From Brienomyrus brachyistius (lineage: Eukaryota > Chordata > Actinopteri > Osteoglossiformes > Mormyridae), in the NCBI RefSeq assembly GCF_023856365.1, contig NC_064533.1, positions 33,962,118 to 34,026,117 on the forward strand: DNA of 64,000 nucleotides. The letters run 5' to 3'. The notes beneath the pieces were generated by a model, which saw only the letters and a program-made list of their open reading frames with translations, was not told where the DNA came from and did not search any database. A program made the position numbers and the translations under genes. Shown one piece after another: positions 34,703 to 47,696 of this stretch. Numbering within the stretch: the first letter of the stretch is position 1; every line of letters starts with the position of its first letter.

Positions 34703-36559
34703 GAAGCTGAACTCAGCTTTTAATTTTTTTTATATTTGCCATGTTTTAGCTTGCAATGTTTAGGTAATTCATATCTACTTATTACTGTCAATCCACACAC
34801 CTTACACTCCCATACACTCATTCACATACCTAGCAAAAGCCGATTAATAATTAAAAACTAAGTTGGTGCTGTAAGTTTTTTCTGAATGCTACAAGGTCAA
34901 CTTTTAAGACCGACAGGTGCGCCCGTGACCACAAAGCAATCACTACACAGGTGGTAACGTTAATCAGCAAAGTTGGTGAGAAGACACATGTTAAAGTGAC
35001 AAAAATGTTTTTAGTAATATGCAAGCTGTATCATAAATAACACAGACATATTGTTAACACAAAAACAACAAGGATTATAGAGGATTAAAAAAAAAAAACT
35101 CACCGAATCAACCTCCTCGACACCCGTCTGCTTCAGCCAAAATCATGTCAGATGTTCGTGGAGCCGTGGCAACAATAATTTTTTTACCGCAGAATTTCTG
35201 CGTTATCGCCACCTACTGTGCTGGAGTGTAATACATGTCACTCCTTATGTGATCCAGTCGAATATAGTTTACCTGGTTTATTTAGATTTAGTAAGGGTTA
35301 ACTAAATTCACATTATGTGTATGTGCTTTCCATTAATACACTTGATTTAAGATAATATTTGTTACATTTTACTTACTATTTATTAATGTTTATTAGGGTC
35401 ACGACTAATTTTTTTAGTGTAGTCTCCTTTGCTTGAAGCTGAGCAGATTCAGCTCAGCTAACCTCTCCTCATATGACATTCTTCTAAGACCAGGAACCAT
35501 TCTTGTAGCCCTACACTGCACCCTTTCTAAGACAGCAATGTTCCTTTTAAGGTAGGGTGACCAATCCACACAATATTGTGACCACACAGTAGTTTAGGTG
35601 GCATCTTACCAAGGAATTGTATAATCTTAGCATCACCTCCCTTGATTTAAACTCCACACACTTAGAGATATAACCCAACATCCTATTGGCCTTTTTATTG
35701 CTTCCCCACACTGGAGAGAGTGAGTCATGGAAGCATCAACATACACACCAAGGTCTTTCTCATGATCAGCTACCTTTATTTCAGTGACACCCATGAAATA
35801 CCTGTACTTTATATTTCTGCTCCCTAGATGGAGTACCTTACGTTTGTCTACATTAAATTTCATCTGATTGGTATCAGCCTAGTCACTGATTAAATCAAGA
35901 TCCTGCTGTAGCCTCTAAGCTGCTAATACAATATATACTACACTAACCACCTTGGCATGGTATGCAAATGTATCCAATTTACAGTATATATTGGTGTCAA
36001 TTTCATTAATGCAAAATAAGAAAAACAGTGGTCCTAAAACTGAACCCTAGGGTACCCCACTATGAATGTGGGCCCACTGAGACATTGTGCGTTTTACTTA
36101 TTTTGAGCTTAGCTCAGTTTTGTAGCACATCAGCTTCAGTTATACTATACATATATTTATCAAAGACAAAGCTGGATTAGGAATAAAAGTCAGTATGTTA
36201 CCCGTGTCCTCTACAATCATTAAACTCATTAAATATATCACTCATTAACTACACATAACTGTATCACTATTACTAACAATATATCACATATTTAAACTAT
36301 TTCATTTTCAATTTTAAGACCCTTACGATTTTGCAGATTAGTGATTTCAGCTTTAGAGCTCTTTTGGAGTTAAAGTATCGGAAGAAACTTTTAATGTTAC
36401 CATTAGCTTCGAGTGCAGTATTCCTTTCATCATTCCTGTTAGCAAGTCTAATGTTATTTTTTAACTCAACCCAAAGCCTTAGATACCCTTGCATTATTCT
36501 GATATCATTAGTTATATTTGTGGGGGGGATACAACATGATCATGTGGATAAATAGTATG

Positions 36560-39500
36560 CTTTTCTAGTCCTGGATCTTCATTACCGAGAATGTTTTTCT
36601 AAACACAGTCATAGTTTTTTCTTGTTCCAGTTGTTCCATTTTTTTTGTCTGTTTAGTCTTTTAAATTCAGAAACTATGAGATACATGAACATGGAATATT
36701 GATATCTATAAAAAAATGAAAGCTCGTGGGTCAGTGCCACAGCATTAAACTCTCAATGCTTATGTCTACTGATTGATATTGTAGAATGAGCATAACATTT
36801 CTCAGTTTGTGAAAAGTAGTAAAGGAGGATGTGAAAATACAAGAAGAAATTAAAGTCTTCTCTATCTAAAAAATAATACAATTGTGTATTAGGGCTTTCT
36901 GAAAAGACTAATTTCAATGCATGTTCCACGAAGAGACAAATAATATACTTCTGACATTTGGGCATGTAATGTAGTTCTCTTCAGGCCTATGAATTTTAAG
37001 ATCATCATTTTAAATCAAATTTAAATATGGAGAAATAGAAACATAAGTCAAGCAGAAGATGAGCAGTACAGGACTGGACACAGTGGGGACATTATATCCT
37101 AAGATGCCCAGAGTGGGCTTGTGTGCGTTTGATGAATGCTCTCACTGTAGGCCAAAATGCTAATGCGTCCCAGAATTTTAATGCTGATCCCACCGTAAGA
37201 AAGGCATAATTTAATGAGCCTGACTGAAAAGAGCCTCTAGTCCCTGACAAAGGTCTATGGCACATGGCAGTGCTTTGCATATGAAATTTAAATAAAAATA
37301 TGAGGTGGTGGCTTGGATTTATATATGTATAAGCATCCTGAACCATAAGTAACCAAACAAAATATGACACTTTTGACTTTTTTTTTGTTTTGTTCGCATT
37401 CACAGATTTTTGTGGGGACATTAAAAATGGTTCCCACAACATCAAAATGACAGGTTTTTCTCACATTGTGAGGGCCATTTGACCCCCCCCCCCCACAACG
37501 TGACATAAACATAATCCACACACACACACACACACACAGGCCTTAAAAATATAAATATAGACATAGTCCGTCTCCTTATGGCAAACCTTGCCAGTGTTCT
37601 GTCACCTTCAACATTAACCACTTTTTTTTTTTCAATGTCCCAAAATTTTGTAAAACACCCAAAGTGAGCGGTTTAGACTTTTTCTCACCTGCTTTGGAGC
37701 AGTTCTCAAGTAACAGTTAAGATGTACAAAATATTGTCTGCCTTTTCTGATCATGTCCAATCAAATGATTTGACCAAATATGAACTCCTTAAAGATGATC
37801 AATTGGGATGGACCTCAGCTAAATTGTCTGAATACTTATATCGTACAATGTATGTATTAAATCATATACAAAAGAATTTTTTACTGTAACAGAATCTTCT
37901 GCTTGGAAGTCATTTCTCTTGATTGTGCTTAACCCGACAAGAACAACCTTACCAAATTTAACACAGAGGTTACAGTGTGTTTTTTCCGCATATATGAATA
38001 ATCCTAGAAGTCAATGCCTTTATACAAAAACATTTACTTGCGGTCACACAAAAAGGACAAAGTATGTTCTTATGCAAATGTGAGCATTTTTTTCTATAAA
38101 ATATTGTTTGTTTGAGATTACAAAAAATCAACAAAGCACTGCCTCAACAAAAGCCTGTCATTGCCAAGGACATGCTAAATGAGTGATTTAGTGATGAAGG
38201 GTCAAGCAAAATATAACATTAATAGTTTCTGGCTGCCTATATATTGCATTATAAGAAAATCAAGCAAAAAAGTTCTTTTTGCTGTGTCAAAATTGCAAGG
38301 TGGAGCTACTTGTTTGCTATTTTTATTTCAGTTACCCTCAAATTAAGTCATGTTTGACCTATTCAGTTCACTTTAGACCGCTGCATAAAATGACCAAGGA
38401 ATATTAATTGTTGTAGAATTCCTTAAGAGGCTAGTTTTATTCATTAATTACTATATTCACTATTGTTTCTGAAAATCACTTGAAAAGAGACATATCTGCA
38501 AGTATTCTACTCCTGACACAACAGGAGAAGCTAACATCATAATGACATACCAAAATCGTTGTCACTGGAAGTACGTCATAGATTAGTTTGACACAAATAC
38601 GTTCAGTGTTTACATTCAGTCAGTTAGTGAATGTGAAGGAGATAAACTAGTCATTTTTTGAAGATATGTGTTTCTTTGGATTTGATTGTATTACAATCTT
38701 CAGTGACACATTCTTTGAAGCCCCTCAAACAGAAAATGGACATGGTGAACATCTGCAGTGCAACAATAATCTGAATTTAAATTCTCACGAAGGCGCTATG
38801 ATCCTGAAATCGTTGCAGGATAATGAATTCAGAAGAGTCCCCAGTGATTTCTAAAGCAACGGCCCTCCACACATTAAAGCACCATTAGAAATACTATGGA
38901 GAACTTGAGAGATACCAAATACTCTGGTGACCACATCCACAATAGATGGTAAAACATACAAGAGCTGACTTTGAAGGGCAGAAAATGTCAGAGACAATGT
39001 TAGGCCTTTGCTTTTACTAAAATTACATTTAAGGTGTCCTGTTTGCCGTGCTGTGGTGGAATATTTGAATGTCCTTTAACAAAGAGACAGAATTGTTGGC
39101 AAATCCTCATATGCACTGCCCTATTCTTCCTCATTGTGCTTCCTGACATATCTGCTGAAACATCAAGGTTTAAAGAATATTTAGCAAACGACATCTTATT
39201 TTCTCAGAACTTGGGGAAAATATTTTTTCCCTGTAAAGTCTGTCTTACTTTTGAGCCATTTTCATATCTTAACCTTGTTCTTATCCCTAAATGTGCTGCT
39301 AAGTAATATGTATGTAAATCAGGTCAACAGAGATGTGGCTGTGCATCATTTCCTGTGAAAGAACATATTACCAAAAGCAGAAACTACCTCTTCTGTTGAA
39401 AAGTGTTGATTTAGCCGAGTTCTTTCCTCTTATGTAGTATTGTCTGATGAAATTGAAATCCATTGAGCATTGTCAGCATTTCACTATGTCACAAGTAAAA

Positions 39501-42500
39501 AAATTCCCATAGAAATGAGTTCGATGGCCTGATATAAATCTAAGATTCACATCAAGATGTAAATCTTCTTCCTGAAGAAATTACTAATCAAGCTCATAAT
39601 TCCATAAAAACTCCAAAAACATTTAAACATAATCTGCAACAATTACCTTCTGAAACACTTCCGTTTTCTAAATTAACAAATTATCCTCAAGAACCGTAAT
39701 ATTAAACACTTTGTTTACAACATCATGCATAAAATTGAAAATGCTGACTAATGCAAACTCAACATTTCTCGTGGGGTCATAGACCATTCATGAATGTTTG
39801 GTAACTGTTTTAACTTCCATTTCCCTAAACATTCCCTAACAAAAATCCTGTATAGGTTCATAAATGTTTATAACAAATAAATAGAAATGTTATATAACAA
39901 AAATTCACTGGACACATCTGTTTAGAAAGAAGGACTAAAAGAGCTATGGCAGCCCCATAGTCAGAAATAAATGCCATGTGGTGTCTGGCAACTACACCGA
40001 TTGTTAGGGATCCGGATGGGTTTGGTGCGATTGCGAGGCATGATGCAGGCATATACGAAGGTGGACAACCCACTTGCACCTTCACGGGACAACAAGAGTT
40101 TATTTAACAGAACTGAATACAGGGAAACAGTAAAAAACAAAATGAGACCACGAGGAGTTGAAACTAAAAAGGGGATAAGTAACTAACAAAACTAAATGAT
40201 CTACAAAGAGAAACTAACTACCAAAAAAAAAAATTACGGCAGCCACAGCAACAAGACCATCAGTATCAAACAACCACGATGAACAAAATTCAAATTAAAC
40301 AGAGGCAGGGACTTAAATTCAGAAGGGTAACAAGTCTAAGAAGACTAACAAGGGGCAGGTGAGATTAATCAACAAGGTTGGGAAAACAGGTAACAGGTGA
40401 ATTAACTCAAAGGAACTAGACAGGGAAACTAAGAACTAACCAAGAAACAGGGAAAATAGAATCTAACACTGGGGAATTACAGACAGGCAAAAACACAAGC
40501 AGGGGCACAAAGCATGAAATCAAAACCAAGTACAAATCACAAGACACGGGAACTAGAAAACTCATACAAATGAAACACTAGGGAACAAAAATCCAAAAAC
40601 AGAGGCGGGATTCAAACACAAAACAGAGGAATTAACAGGTAGCCCCTTGCTCTGCTCATCGAGCCATACAGCTAACTGGGAGAAGTGGAAACACTACAGA
40701 CTAGGACAGGGGGGGAAGGGACACAGAGTGGAACAACAGGAGCTGATCTAGACACCGATATGTCCCTCCCAGTAGATTTTGCCAACCGATGGTATCTACA
40801 TGCCTGGCCGTGAGCTTGTAACACATATACTGTATCGTGCACCACCTCGGAAAAGTGATCAGTAACAAAGTTCATAATTTCAGGTGAACACATGAGTTGT
40901 CCCTTTGACACCCATTTTTTATTTTTTTGTATAATTTTATAGCTTCCATATCCGTCCATTTTACACAGGACCATAGTGAGCCTATCGTTGAAAGCATCGG
41001 GCATAGTGGGGTCAGAGGGAGCTTGACATTGGGGGAGGGGTGCTGAATTTGCCCCAGCAGCGAGGGTTGGGAGGGGGGGTGGATGCTGTATTTTCTGACA
41101 CAAAGGATGTGATGTGTTTTAAAGTAATTTTGAAATAATAAAGATTTCATGATTAAAGATACTACTAACACGGTACAGGGTGCAGTTTTGCAACTAAACA
41201 TAACTTAACTAAACAAAAATTGATCTGTATGATAAAAAGATTTTGTCTGATACAGGACTACAACCTTCATTAGGTATGTTTCATCCTCACATTCTGAATG
41301 TGAAGATGTGAAGGGATTTGGCCTCAGTAATGCATGGAATTCTTAATGGGAGGACTGTCCATGATTTAATATATAATTTACATAAATTAAGAAAAGAATA
41401 GATATATGTACTTTAATTATTTGCATGTTTGTTTTTCCTTTTTTATTTATTGGGAAAGAAGGGGGTGCATCACCCCTATCCCCCCTATTTCTGATGCCCC
41501 TGATAGAGGATGCCAACAACAATATTCCAATCCATCAAAGGAAAGGTAAAATGGAATAAATGGAAAAAAAGTTGCTACTTTACCTAACTTTGTGTTCTTT
41601 GCATTTTTTATCACAACCCTGGAGTGGATAAGCAGTTCAGAGATGTATATTAGTATATATGAAGCCAGACAGAATATTTTAATTTCAATATAAACCAATG
41701 ATTGAGGAACCCTGAGGTATTTTTGGTGAAATAGTTCATTTGTCAATTAAATGTTCACTAAATTAGGAGCAGTACATTAATGGGAAGTGAGTAGCTGTAC
41801 AGGCATTAATTTCATTATGATCCAGTAGTGGACTTTTAGGGTTTCTACACCGGAGGGAGCTTCCCTTTAATGTTACTCTCCATGAAGGTTTTAATACATG
41901 TCAGAATGTATCTATGTGACTGTGTATGCATGTGTGTGTCTGTATACATGTATAAACTTAAACGTAAATAAGGCATGATAATTGTATTCATTGGCTTATT
42001 AATTGTAACTTGCTGGGTTATCTTCATTTAATATGCATGCCAGTGAGCCACTAAAAATCTGTCATTGTGCACCTAACAGGGCTTCAACCCTTATTAAAAT
42101 GTATTGCATGAATGCAAGGGAAGGTTTCATCAGTGAAAGGTAAATGGGAGGCGAAGGAAAAGGCCAAAGTTGGGCTTGTGATGCAGCATAAAGCTTTTAT
42201 TTGAAATGGGGGGAGGGCAATGGCTAGAAGAGAAAACTTCACACTGGCTCTCCCAAAGCCTGTCTCTTAGGTCTGTTTGCTTGTACTACTGTAGGTCAAT
42301 AAACTGAGTGTAATTTCATTAAAGATTTTCATTATCTGTGACTCACACCCATGTGTTAAAATTGTTGAAAGTTATGGGTTTTTTTTGCCTTTATTGCACT
42401 TATTAACAAACTAATAACCTATTCTAGAACCTCTTGTGAACCGATAACATATATGTTCAGTTACATACTACTGATATTGGCATTTTGTACAGCAAAGACA

Positions 42501-43018
42501 ATTACCCAGTTATCAAAAAATATTGTTTCAGGCAAAAAACTCTTTATATCTTATATCAGCGAAGAAAGATTTTAATTGATTAGGACATCGCAATAACTTG
42601 CATAATGTATGGCTTTTCATATAGTATTAGAGGAAAAAATAAAATCCTCCATTGGTTAAAACAGCGCCATCTGCAGGCAATCCTGAGAAGAAAAAAAAAC
42701 TCCTGACCTACTGGAGAATCTGTTTACTCCAAAACAGGGAACATTTATCAAATAAATGTGGTAGCTCATTAAAATGTTTCCCAAAATGAATGTATTTACT
42801 TTCTTAAATTCATACATTTTTAAGTTCTGCAGTTTTCTACTTTGTACATCATCCCGCCTCTGTGTCTGTGATCGGAAGGTTGCCGGTTTGAATCCTGTCG
42901 TCAGCAGAATATTTATATGTCTGTAGAGTAAGCCCCATAACTCCCTAAAATGCTGCAGGGGCACCAGATAAATGGTTGATTGTGTGCTTGGACCCAAAGC
43001 TTTCCTCTCAACTGTATA
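36560..43018. other. No gene seen; simple repeats and an A-rich stretch
   Basis: This is 6.5 kb without a recognisable exon chain. Contents: a C homopolymer and (CA)n near 37483-37540 beside a 'gtggggacattaaaaatggt' fish repeat, and an A-rich interspersed-looking stretch (about 40010-40670, with an 'aacaagagtttatttaacag' start). Otherwise AT-rich DNA. A - strand frame at 41103-40672 is proline-rich and low in complexity and is not convincing. Confidence 0.45.
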
Positions 43019-44483
43019 CACTATCGTTCAAATGTTTGGGATCACTTAGAAATTTCCTTGATCATAAAAAAAAAAAAAAAAAACGTTTTTTTTTGTCCAT
43101 TAAAATAACATCAGATTGACATTAGCATTGTTAATGTCTATGTCAAGTTTATCATTTTAAATGATCAATTGATCATGAGAAAACCCTTTGGCAATTATGT
43201 TAGCAATTATGTTGAAAATTGTGCTAATTAAAGAAGCAATAAAACTGGCCTACTTTGGACTAGTTGAGTATCTGGAGTATCAGCAATTGTGGGTTCAACT
43301 ACAAGCTCAAAGTGGTCAGAAACAAAGATTTTTTTCTGAAACTTGTCAGCCTATTCATGTTCTGAGAAATGAAGGCTTTTCCATGCAAGAAATTGCTAGA
43401 AAACTAAAGATCACATACAATGCTGTGTGTTACTCCCTTCACAGAGCAGCACAGACTGGCTCTAGCCACAATGGAAAGAGGAGAGGGAGGCCCTGGTGCA
43501 CAACTGAGCGAGAGGATAAATATATTAGAGTGTGTAATTTGAGAAACTGACGCCTCATAGGTCTTCAAGTGGCAGCTTCATTAAACAGTATCCGCAAAAG
43601 ACCAGTCTCAACGTCAAGAGTGAAGAGACAACTGCAGGAAGCTGGCCTTGTAGGCAGAACTGCAAAGAAAAAGCTGTATCTCAGAGTGGAAAATAAAAAG
43701 AAAATACTGAGATGGCAAATGAACATGGACACTGGACAGAGGAAGACTAGTGCTATGAATAGATGAATCTAAGTTTAAGGTGTTCAGATCACAAAGACCA
43801 TTTATGAGACACAGATCAAATGAACAGACACTGGAGGAGTGCTTGATGACATCTGTCAAGCATGGTGGAGGCAATCTGATGGTCTGGGGCTGATTTGGTG
43901 ATGGTAAAGTGGGAGATTTGTACAGGGTGAAAGGGATCTTGAAGAAGGAAGGCTATCACTCCAGTTTGCCACGCCATGCCATACCCTGTGGACGGCGCTT
44001 AATTGGAGCCAGTTTTGTCCTACAGCAGGACAATAACCCAAACACAGCTCCAAACTGTGCAAGAACTATTTAGGGAAGAGGCAGTCAGCTGGTATTCTGT
44101 GTATAATGGAGTGACCAGCACAGTCACCAGGTCTCAGTTCTCTGGAGCTGTTATTGGAGCAACAAGAAGTCCCCATCAAGCCAATCCAACTTCTGGGAGA
44201 TTCTTCAGGAAGCATGGGGTGAAATCTCATCAAATTACCTCAAACAAATTACATCTAGAATGACCGAGGTATACAAGGCTGTAATTGCTGAAAATGGACG
44301 ACTCTTTGACTAAAGCAAAGTGAAGAACACAATTATTATTTTAATTTCAAAAATGATTTTCAATGATTACTTCATATTTATTTATTTATTTGTTTGTTTG
44401 TTTCCCATTCAAACTTATTTCATGTACGTTTTCATGGAAAACAAGAAAATTTCTAAGTGACCTCAAACTTTTGAAAAATGGTG
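43019..44483 (+). mobile_element. Tc1-like element A (1465 bp), complete ends
   Basis: The left end CACTATCGTTCAAATGTTTG and the inverted right end CACCATTTTTCAAAAGTTTG match over about 35 bp, with TA on both sides (43017-43018, 44484-44485). The interior encodes a Tc1 transposase on the + strand. The first helix-turn-helix and RGRP linker lie at 43320-43500, the second DNA-binding part at 43569-43766, and catalytic-region pieces lie further on. Stops at several points (the first near 43550) inactivate it. Confidence 0.93.
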
Positions 44484-44844
44484 TACAGCCTTGGAAAAAA
44501 ATTAAGAGACCACTCTATATTTTTAAACAAATCTGCATTTCTAAATCATGGTTTAATTGTCGTTCTGCTGGCAGAAGGCTCCACTGAGCAGCAAGATGCT
44601 TTCAGGTTCAAAATTACTAAGACCTCAGTGCACAAGAATTAAGGTGAAGCAGGAGACACTAGGAAGGACCAGAACCCAGCCAGGTAAAGGGAAGAAGTGA
44701 CATTGAAATGCCAGAGATGACCATTAACTTATCTGACAGTTTCTCATGAATCGAAGGATGACATCAAGTGACCTTCAAAAGGAACGGGAAACATTAAGTG
44801 CAGGTGTGAGGTGCACTGCTAGGACAGTGCGTATCAGGCTCCTA

Positions 44845-44885
44845 CACAGTAAAATTCCCAGTGTTAAATTTGCAGTGTTAAAGTG
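44845..44885 (+). repeat. Left terminal inverted repeat and subterminal repeats
   Basis: The terminal CACAGTAAAATTC is followed by AGTGTTAAA at 44860-44868 and 44874-44882. These are the first of several copies of this nonamer near both ends of the element. Confidence 0.85.
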
Positions 44886-44984
44886 TATTGACTCTATCAG
44901 AGTCATTATAACAACAGCTGAAGTAAAACGCCCCCCAGTGCTGGTGTTAATTCGCGGAGTTAAAAGACGCAGTGTCAGAATGAC

Positions 44985-45165
44985 TCTGAATCAGAATCAG
45001 ATAACTTTATTGATCCCGGAGGAAATTGCTTATGTGATGATTGTCACAACACACAAAGACACAGAGACACAAGAACAATATAAATAATGGTCTAGATAAA
45101 TCCGAGTAGAGATCTGTACAAAGAAAACCACAATATGGAAAGACTATGCTACATACAGAAATGCT
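44985..45165 (-). mobile_element. Nested LINE-type 3' tail
   Basis: aatcagaatcagataacttt followed by attgatcccggaggaaattg is, on the - strand, the common fish LINE 3' end 'ggatcaataaagt...'. It sits inside the left part of the 9.3-kb element, so it arrived after that element's ancestor formed. Confidence 0.5.
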
Positions 45166-45239
45166 TGGTATAACATCTGTAAGTCACGCAGCTGAGTGAA
45201 AACTATTGACATAGTGGTAACTTTGAATAAATTATTGCA

Positions 45240-45329
45240 ATCTGGAGCTGGAAAGCTCCTCCCACCACAGACTCATTTTCAAACCGACAGGAGTTTTCAC
45301 GGCGCCATTTTTGCAGGCGAGTTACAACG
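45240..45329 (+). promoter_or_regulatory. Candidate leader exon and promoter of gene A
   Basis: A short GC-richer patch contains caaaccgacaggag and ggcgccatttttg, ending in a good donor (acaacg|gtaagc, GT at 45330). The nearest matching acceptor before gene A's ATG is ctgtctacag|gaagc at 47944, so a non-coding first exon is likely. ggcgccattttt fits a YY1 site. No TATA box was noticed. Confidence 0.45.
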
Positions 45330-46236
45330 GTAAGCTTTTCATATTTGGTTATTAAACCAACAATTGGACATTTTCAACAACAGGCAGCATGTTAAAATAA
45401 CGATACAATCTGACTGTCCACATTTCTGAAATATTTCATTTTGTTCCAGAAGCAAATGTGACCGTGTCTAATTGCAAACGTAAAGTCGTTAATTAGCTAA
45501 ACAAGTTGGCTGCTATCGGTGTTGGCTAAGACTGTAAGGCCAGTGTTCGAAAATTATTGCAGTGTGTAGTGGAGATTGTGTTGTGTTCTAGCATGTTCGA
45601 AATTCTGCTAAATTAAACCCTCCATGTGTTGGGAGCTCCGTATTAACATTAACTAGCTAACTAGCATTTTGGCTAACCTAGGTGCGCGGGCAGTCCGCTC
45701 GTTACCTTTACATTTTAAATGAGGTAACGATTAACTAGTTAACATTTTACACTAACGTTACGTCTTTTTCACTTGTTTTTGGTTTCTATGGAGGACGTTT
45801 TGAGTAGGGTTATTGTTTTATTTCAACTAGTGATGCGTGGTTACAACCAACACGCGATATAAGCTTGATAAAGTTAAAAAAAAAAAAGGTCCAGGATCCA
45901 TTTTATAATGCTTTCTTTTAGTTATTTGAACTTAAGATGACAGCATTTGTATCTGTAATAAGTTGACTTGATGGTGACGTTACTAATGTTGAATGGTGAT
46001 ATTGACACAAGTAACGTTATCTGTTCCTTTTTGCTGTTTTGCAATTGCCAGACTTCAGTATGTTAAGCTAACGTTGAAGGAAATGCTGACTCTCTAGTGC
46101 TAAGTTAGATAAATTAGCGATTAGACTGTGGTAAGAACAGACACATGGGGAAGGTTTGGGGAGGCTGCTGCACCACTGTACTGAAGAAGGTAAACGTAAT
46201 TTAACTGTGTTTTTGTTTTTTTGCTCTGGTTTCAAG

Positions 46237-47473
46237 TAGAGGTCGACCGATATATCGGCCGATATATCGGGCCGATATTTGACATTGTTTTAATGTATCC
46301 GCATTGGCCGATATGCGAGTGTAGTACGCCGATTTACAGACAGGCAAGTCTGCGGATATCCCGGTGTTATTGTTACTGTGGAACACGTGACCCATGCTGC
46401 CTCGTGCAGGGCCCCAGCCAGAAGTTTTGAAAGAATCCAGGGAGAAAACGGTAAGGCTTAAATTCTGATCTTTCAAAGACCTATTTATTTAACTGGTTTG
46501 CTATGGAATGTTGATCTAAAAGAAACGGGAGCGCTACTGAAATAGAGCGTGAATTACGCTGTGGGGAACTGGTGTGATGATAATGAGTCTTCAACCAACT
46601 GACAGTTTTGTGGACTTGTTGGTGGGCTCACGGACGTTTTTTAATCAAAAATTATTTTAACTTTTCACTTTAGCCGAGGCTAACAATGGTCCTTCCTTGC
46701 AACTTGTTTACATCTGACAGCGTAGATTCGAACGATTTGTCAGATGTCTAGATAAAAAGTGCACGAGTTTGCGTAGTTTGTGACGTTGTCGACGGAAACT
46801 ATCTCTAGGGGCCGACGTTGTCCTTGCATACAAGGCTGTCTAATACAACAGTTATATTATTTTCTGCGATGGCTGCATTATGATTGTGAATTTGGCTTGT
46901 TAGCTGTCTGTCTGCTAACAACAGCCTTGTACACTACTCATCATACCATGATGCACTTGGTTACTAGTGTTTTTTCTTTCAAAATATGAGTGTTATTGTT
47001 TTAATGTGCATGGAATACTGGAATTGTAGAATGAATTGAAGATGAAGGCACTATAATGAAAATGCTAATGTTGCATTTTTTTCTTCTGTTGTAGTAATTG
47101 CTGTCTGATGGCTGAACAAAAATGGACTGGAAGTGTGATTAAAACTGAAGATAACATGAACATAAAAACATGAGTTTGCCGCTATATTGTGCACTAAGAG
47201 ATTCTGATCCTGCTATTTTTATTGTTTACAAGTTGTATTGTGTTTTTATTTAAGTTTATATTTAAATTTACTCAAGTCAGTATTCAATAAATGCCGAGTT
47301 GAGATTTTGTTTGTATCGTTTGTTATTGTTAGTGTGATATTTTACCATGCAAATAGAGGGGAAAACGTCCAATTATCAGCCAGAAAAAATCGGCAGCATG
47401 TATCGCCATCGGCTGACCCTGACTCCTAATTATCGGCTTCGGCTATTGATAAACCCATATCGGTCGACCTCTA
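46237..47473. mobile_element. hAT-type MITE (1237 bp)
   Basis: The ends TAGAGGTCGACCGATATATC and, inverted, TAGAGGTCGACCGATATGGG match over 17 bp. A perfect 8-bp duplication GTTTCAAG flanks the element (46229-46236 and 47474-47481), diagnostic of hAT insertion. The left end adds overlapping palindromes built from CGATATATCG. There is no transposase. It lies in the first intron of gene A. Confidence 0.93.
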
Positions 47474-47570
47474 GTTTCAAGTTATGAGTAGAGTAACATT
47501 ACATGACATGGTTTCAATACAGTGAAGCAGGATTTTCGGTAGTTATTTAGAAGTACTAGTAATTCTCATG

Positions 47571-47696
47571 CCCTGCGATGGGCTGGCCCCCCATCCTGGG
47601 TTGTTCCCTGCCTCGTGCCCATTGATTCCGGGATAGGCTCCGGACCCCCCGCGACCCAGTAGGATAAGCGGTTTGGAAAATGGATGGATGGATGGA
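47571..47696 (+). mobile_element. 5'-truncated SINE tail with perfect target duplication
   Basis: The 126-bp body starts ccctgcgatgggctggcccc and ends in (GGAT)n. It is bounded by a perfect 14-bp repeat TAGTAATTCTCATG (47557-47570 and 47697-47710). It lacks the tRNA head, as does the copy at 11510-11628. Confidence 0.92.

Larger units (their letters stand above)
33101..35419 (-). mobile_element. 2.3-kb TA-flanked transposon carrying a broken accessory gene
   Basis: The ends are CACTCAAAAAAATAATTATA on the left and, inverted, CACTAAAAAAATTAGTCGTG on the right. TA lies on both sides (33099-33100 and 35420-35421) and the LINE it interrupts is continuous once it is removed. Near the ends the words ttaagtaaatt and tttacttac recur. 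There is no transposase inside. The content is a decayed multi-exon gene on the - strand (34378-33495), a LINE tail (33806-33932) and a SINE (34361-34702). It is probably a non-autonomous relative of the CACTA-like element at 44845-54132, on the basis of CAC ends, TA target and gene type. The shared superfamily is inference. Confidence 0.7.
32776..36550 (-). mobile_element. LINE on the - strand, split by a 2.3-kb insertion
   Basis: The two pieces are 36550-35422 (coding region) and 33100-32776 (3' end). The coding piece has an SFFRYFNSKR segment before the RT core (36494-36297) and an RT C-terminal segment with KVLHLGSRN, YFMG and DLGVYVDASMTHS (35863-35633). The 3' piece ends in repeated ttatgttc (complement of gaacataagaacat). 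Removing the insertion at 33101-35419 and one TA joins tcccccctta directly to gtctcctttg with no gap, so this was one LINE. Stops and shifts make it inactive. Confidence 0.82.

Noticed and set aside
33101..36550. A single - strand gene joining 36494-35633 with 34378-33495
   Set aside because: The first part is LINE reverse transcriptase and the second is the cargo of a separate element with its own ends.
40672..41103. 143-codon - strand frame
   Set aside because: Low-complexity proline/serine sequence without splice context or family resemblance.
44746..45087. 113-codon + strand protein
   Set aside because: It begins in Tc1 element B and reads across the insertion boundary into the left end of the 9.3-kb element and a LINE tail.
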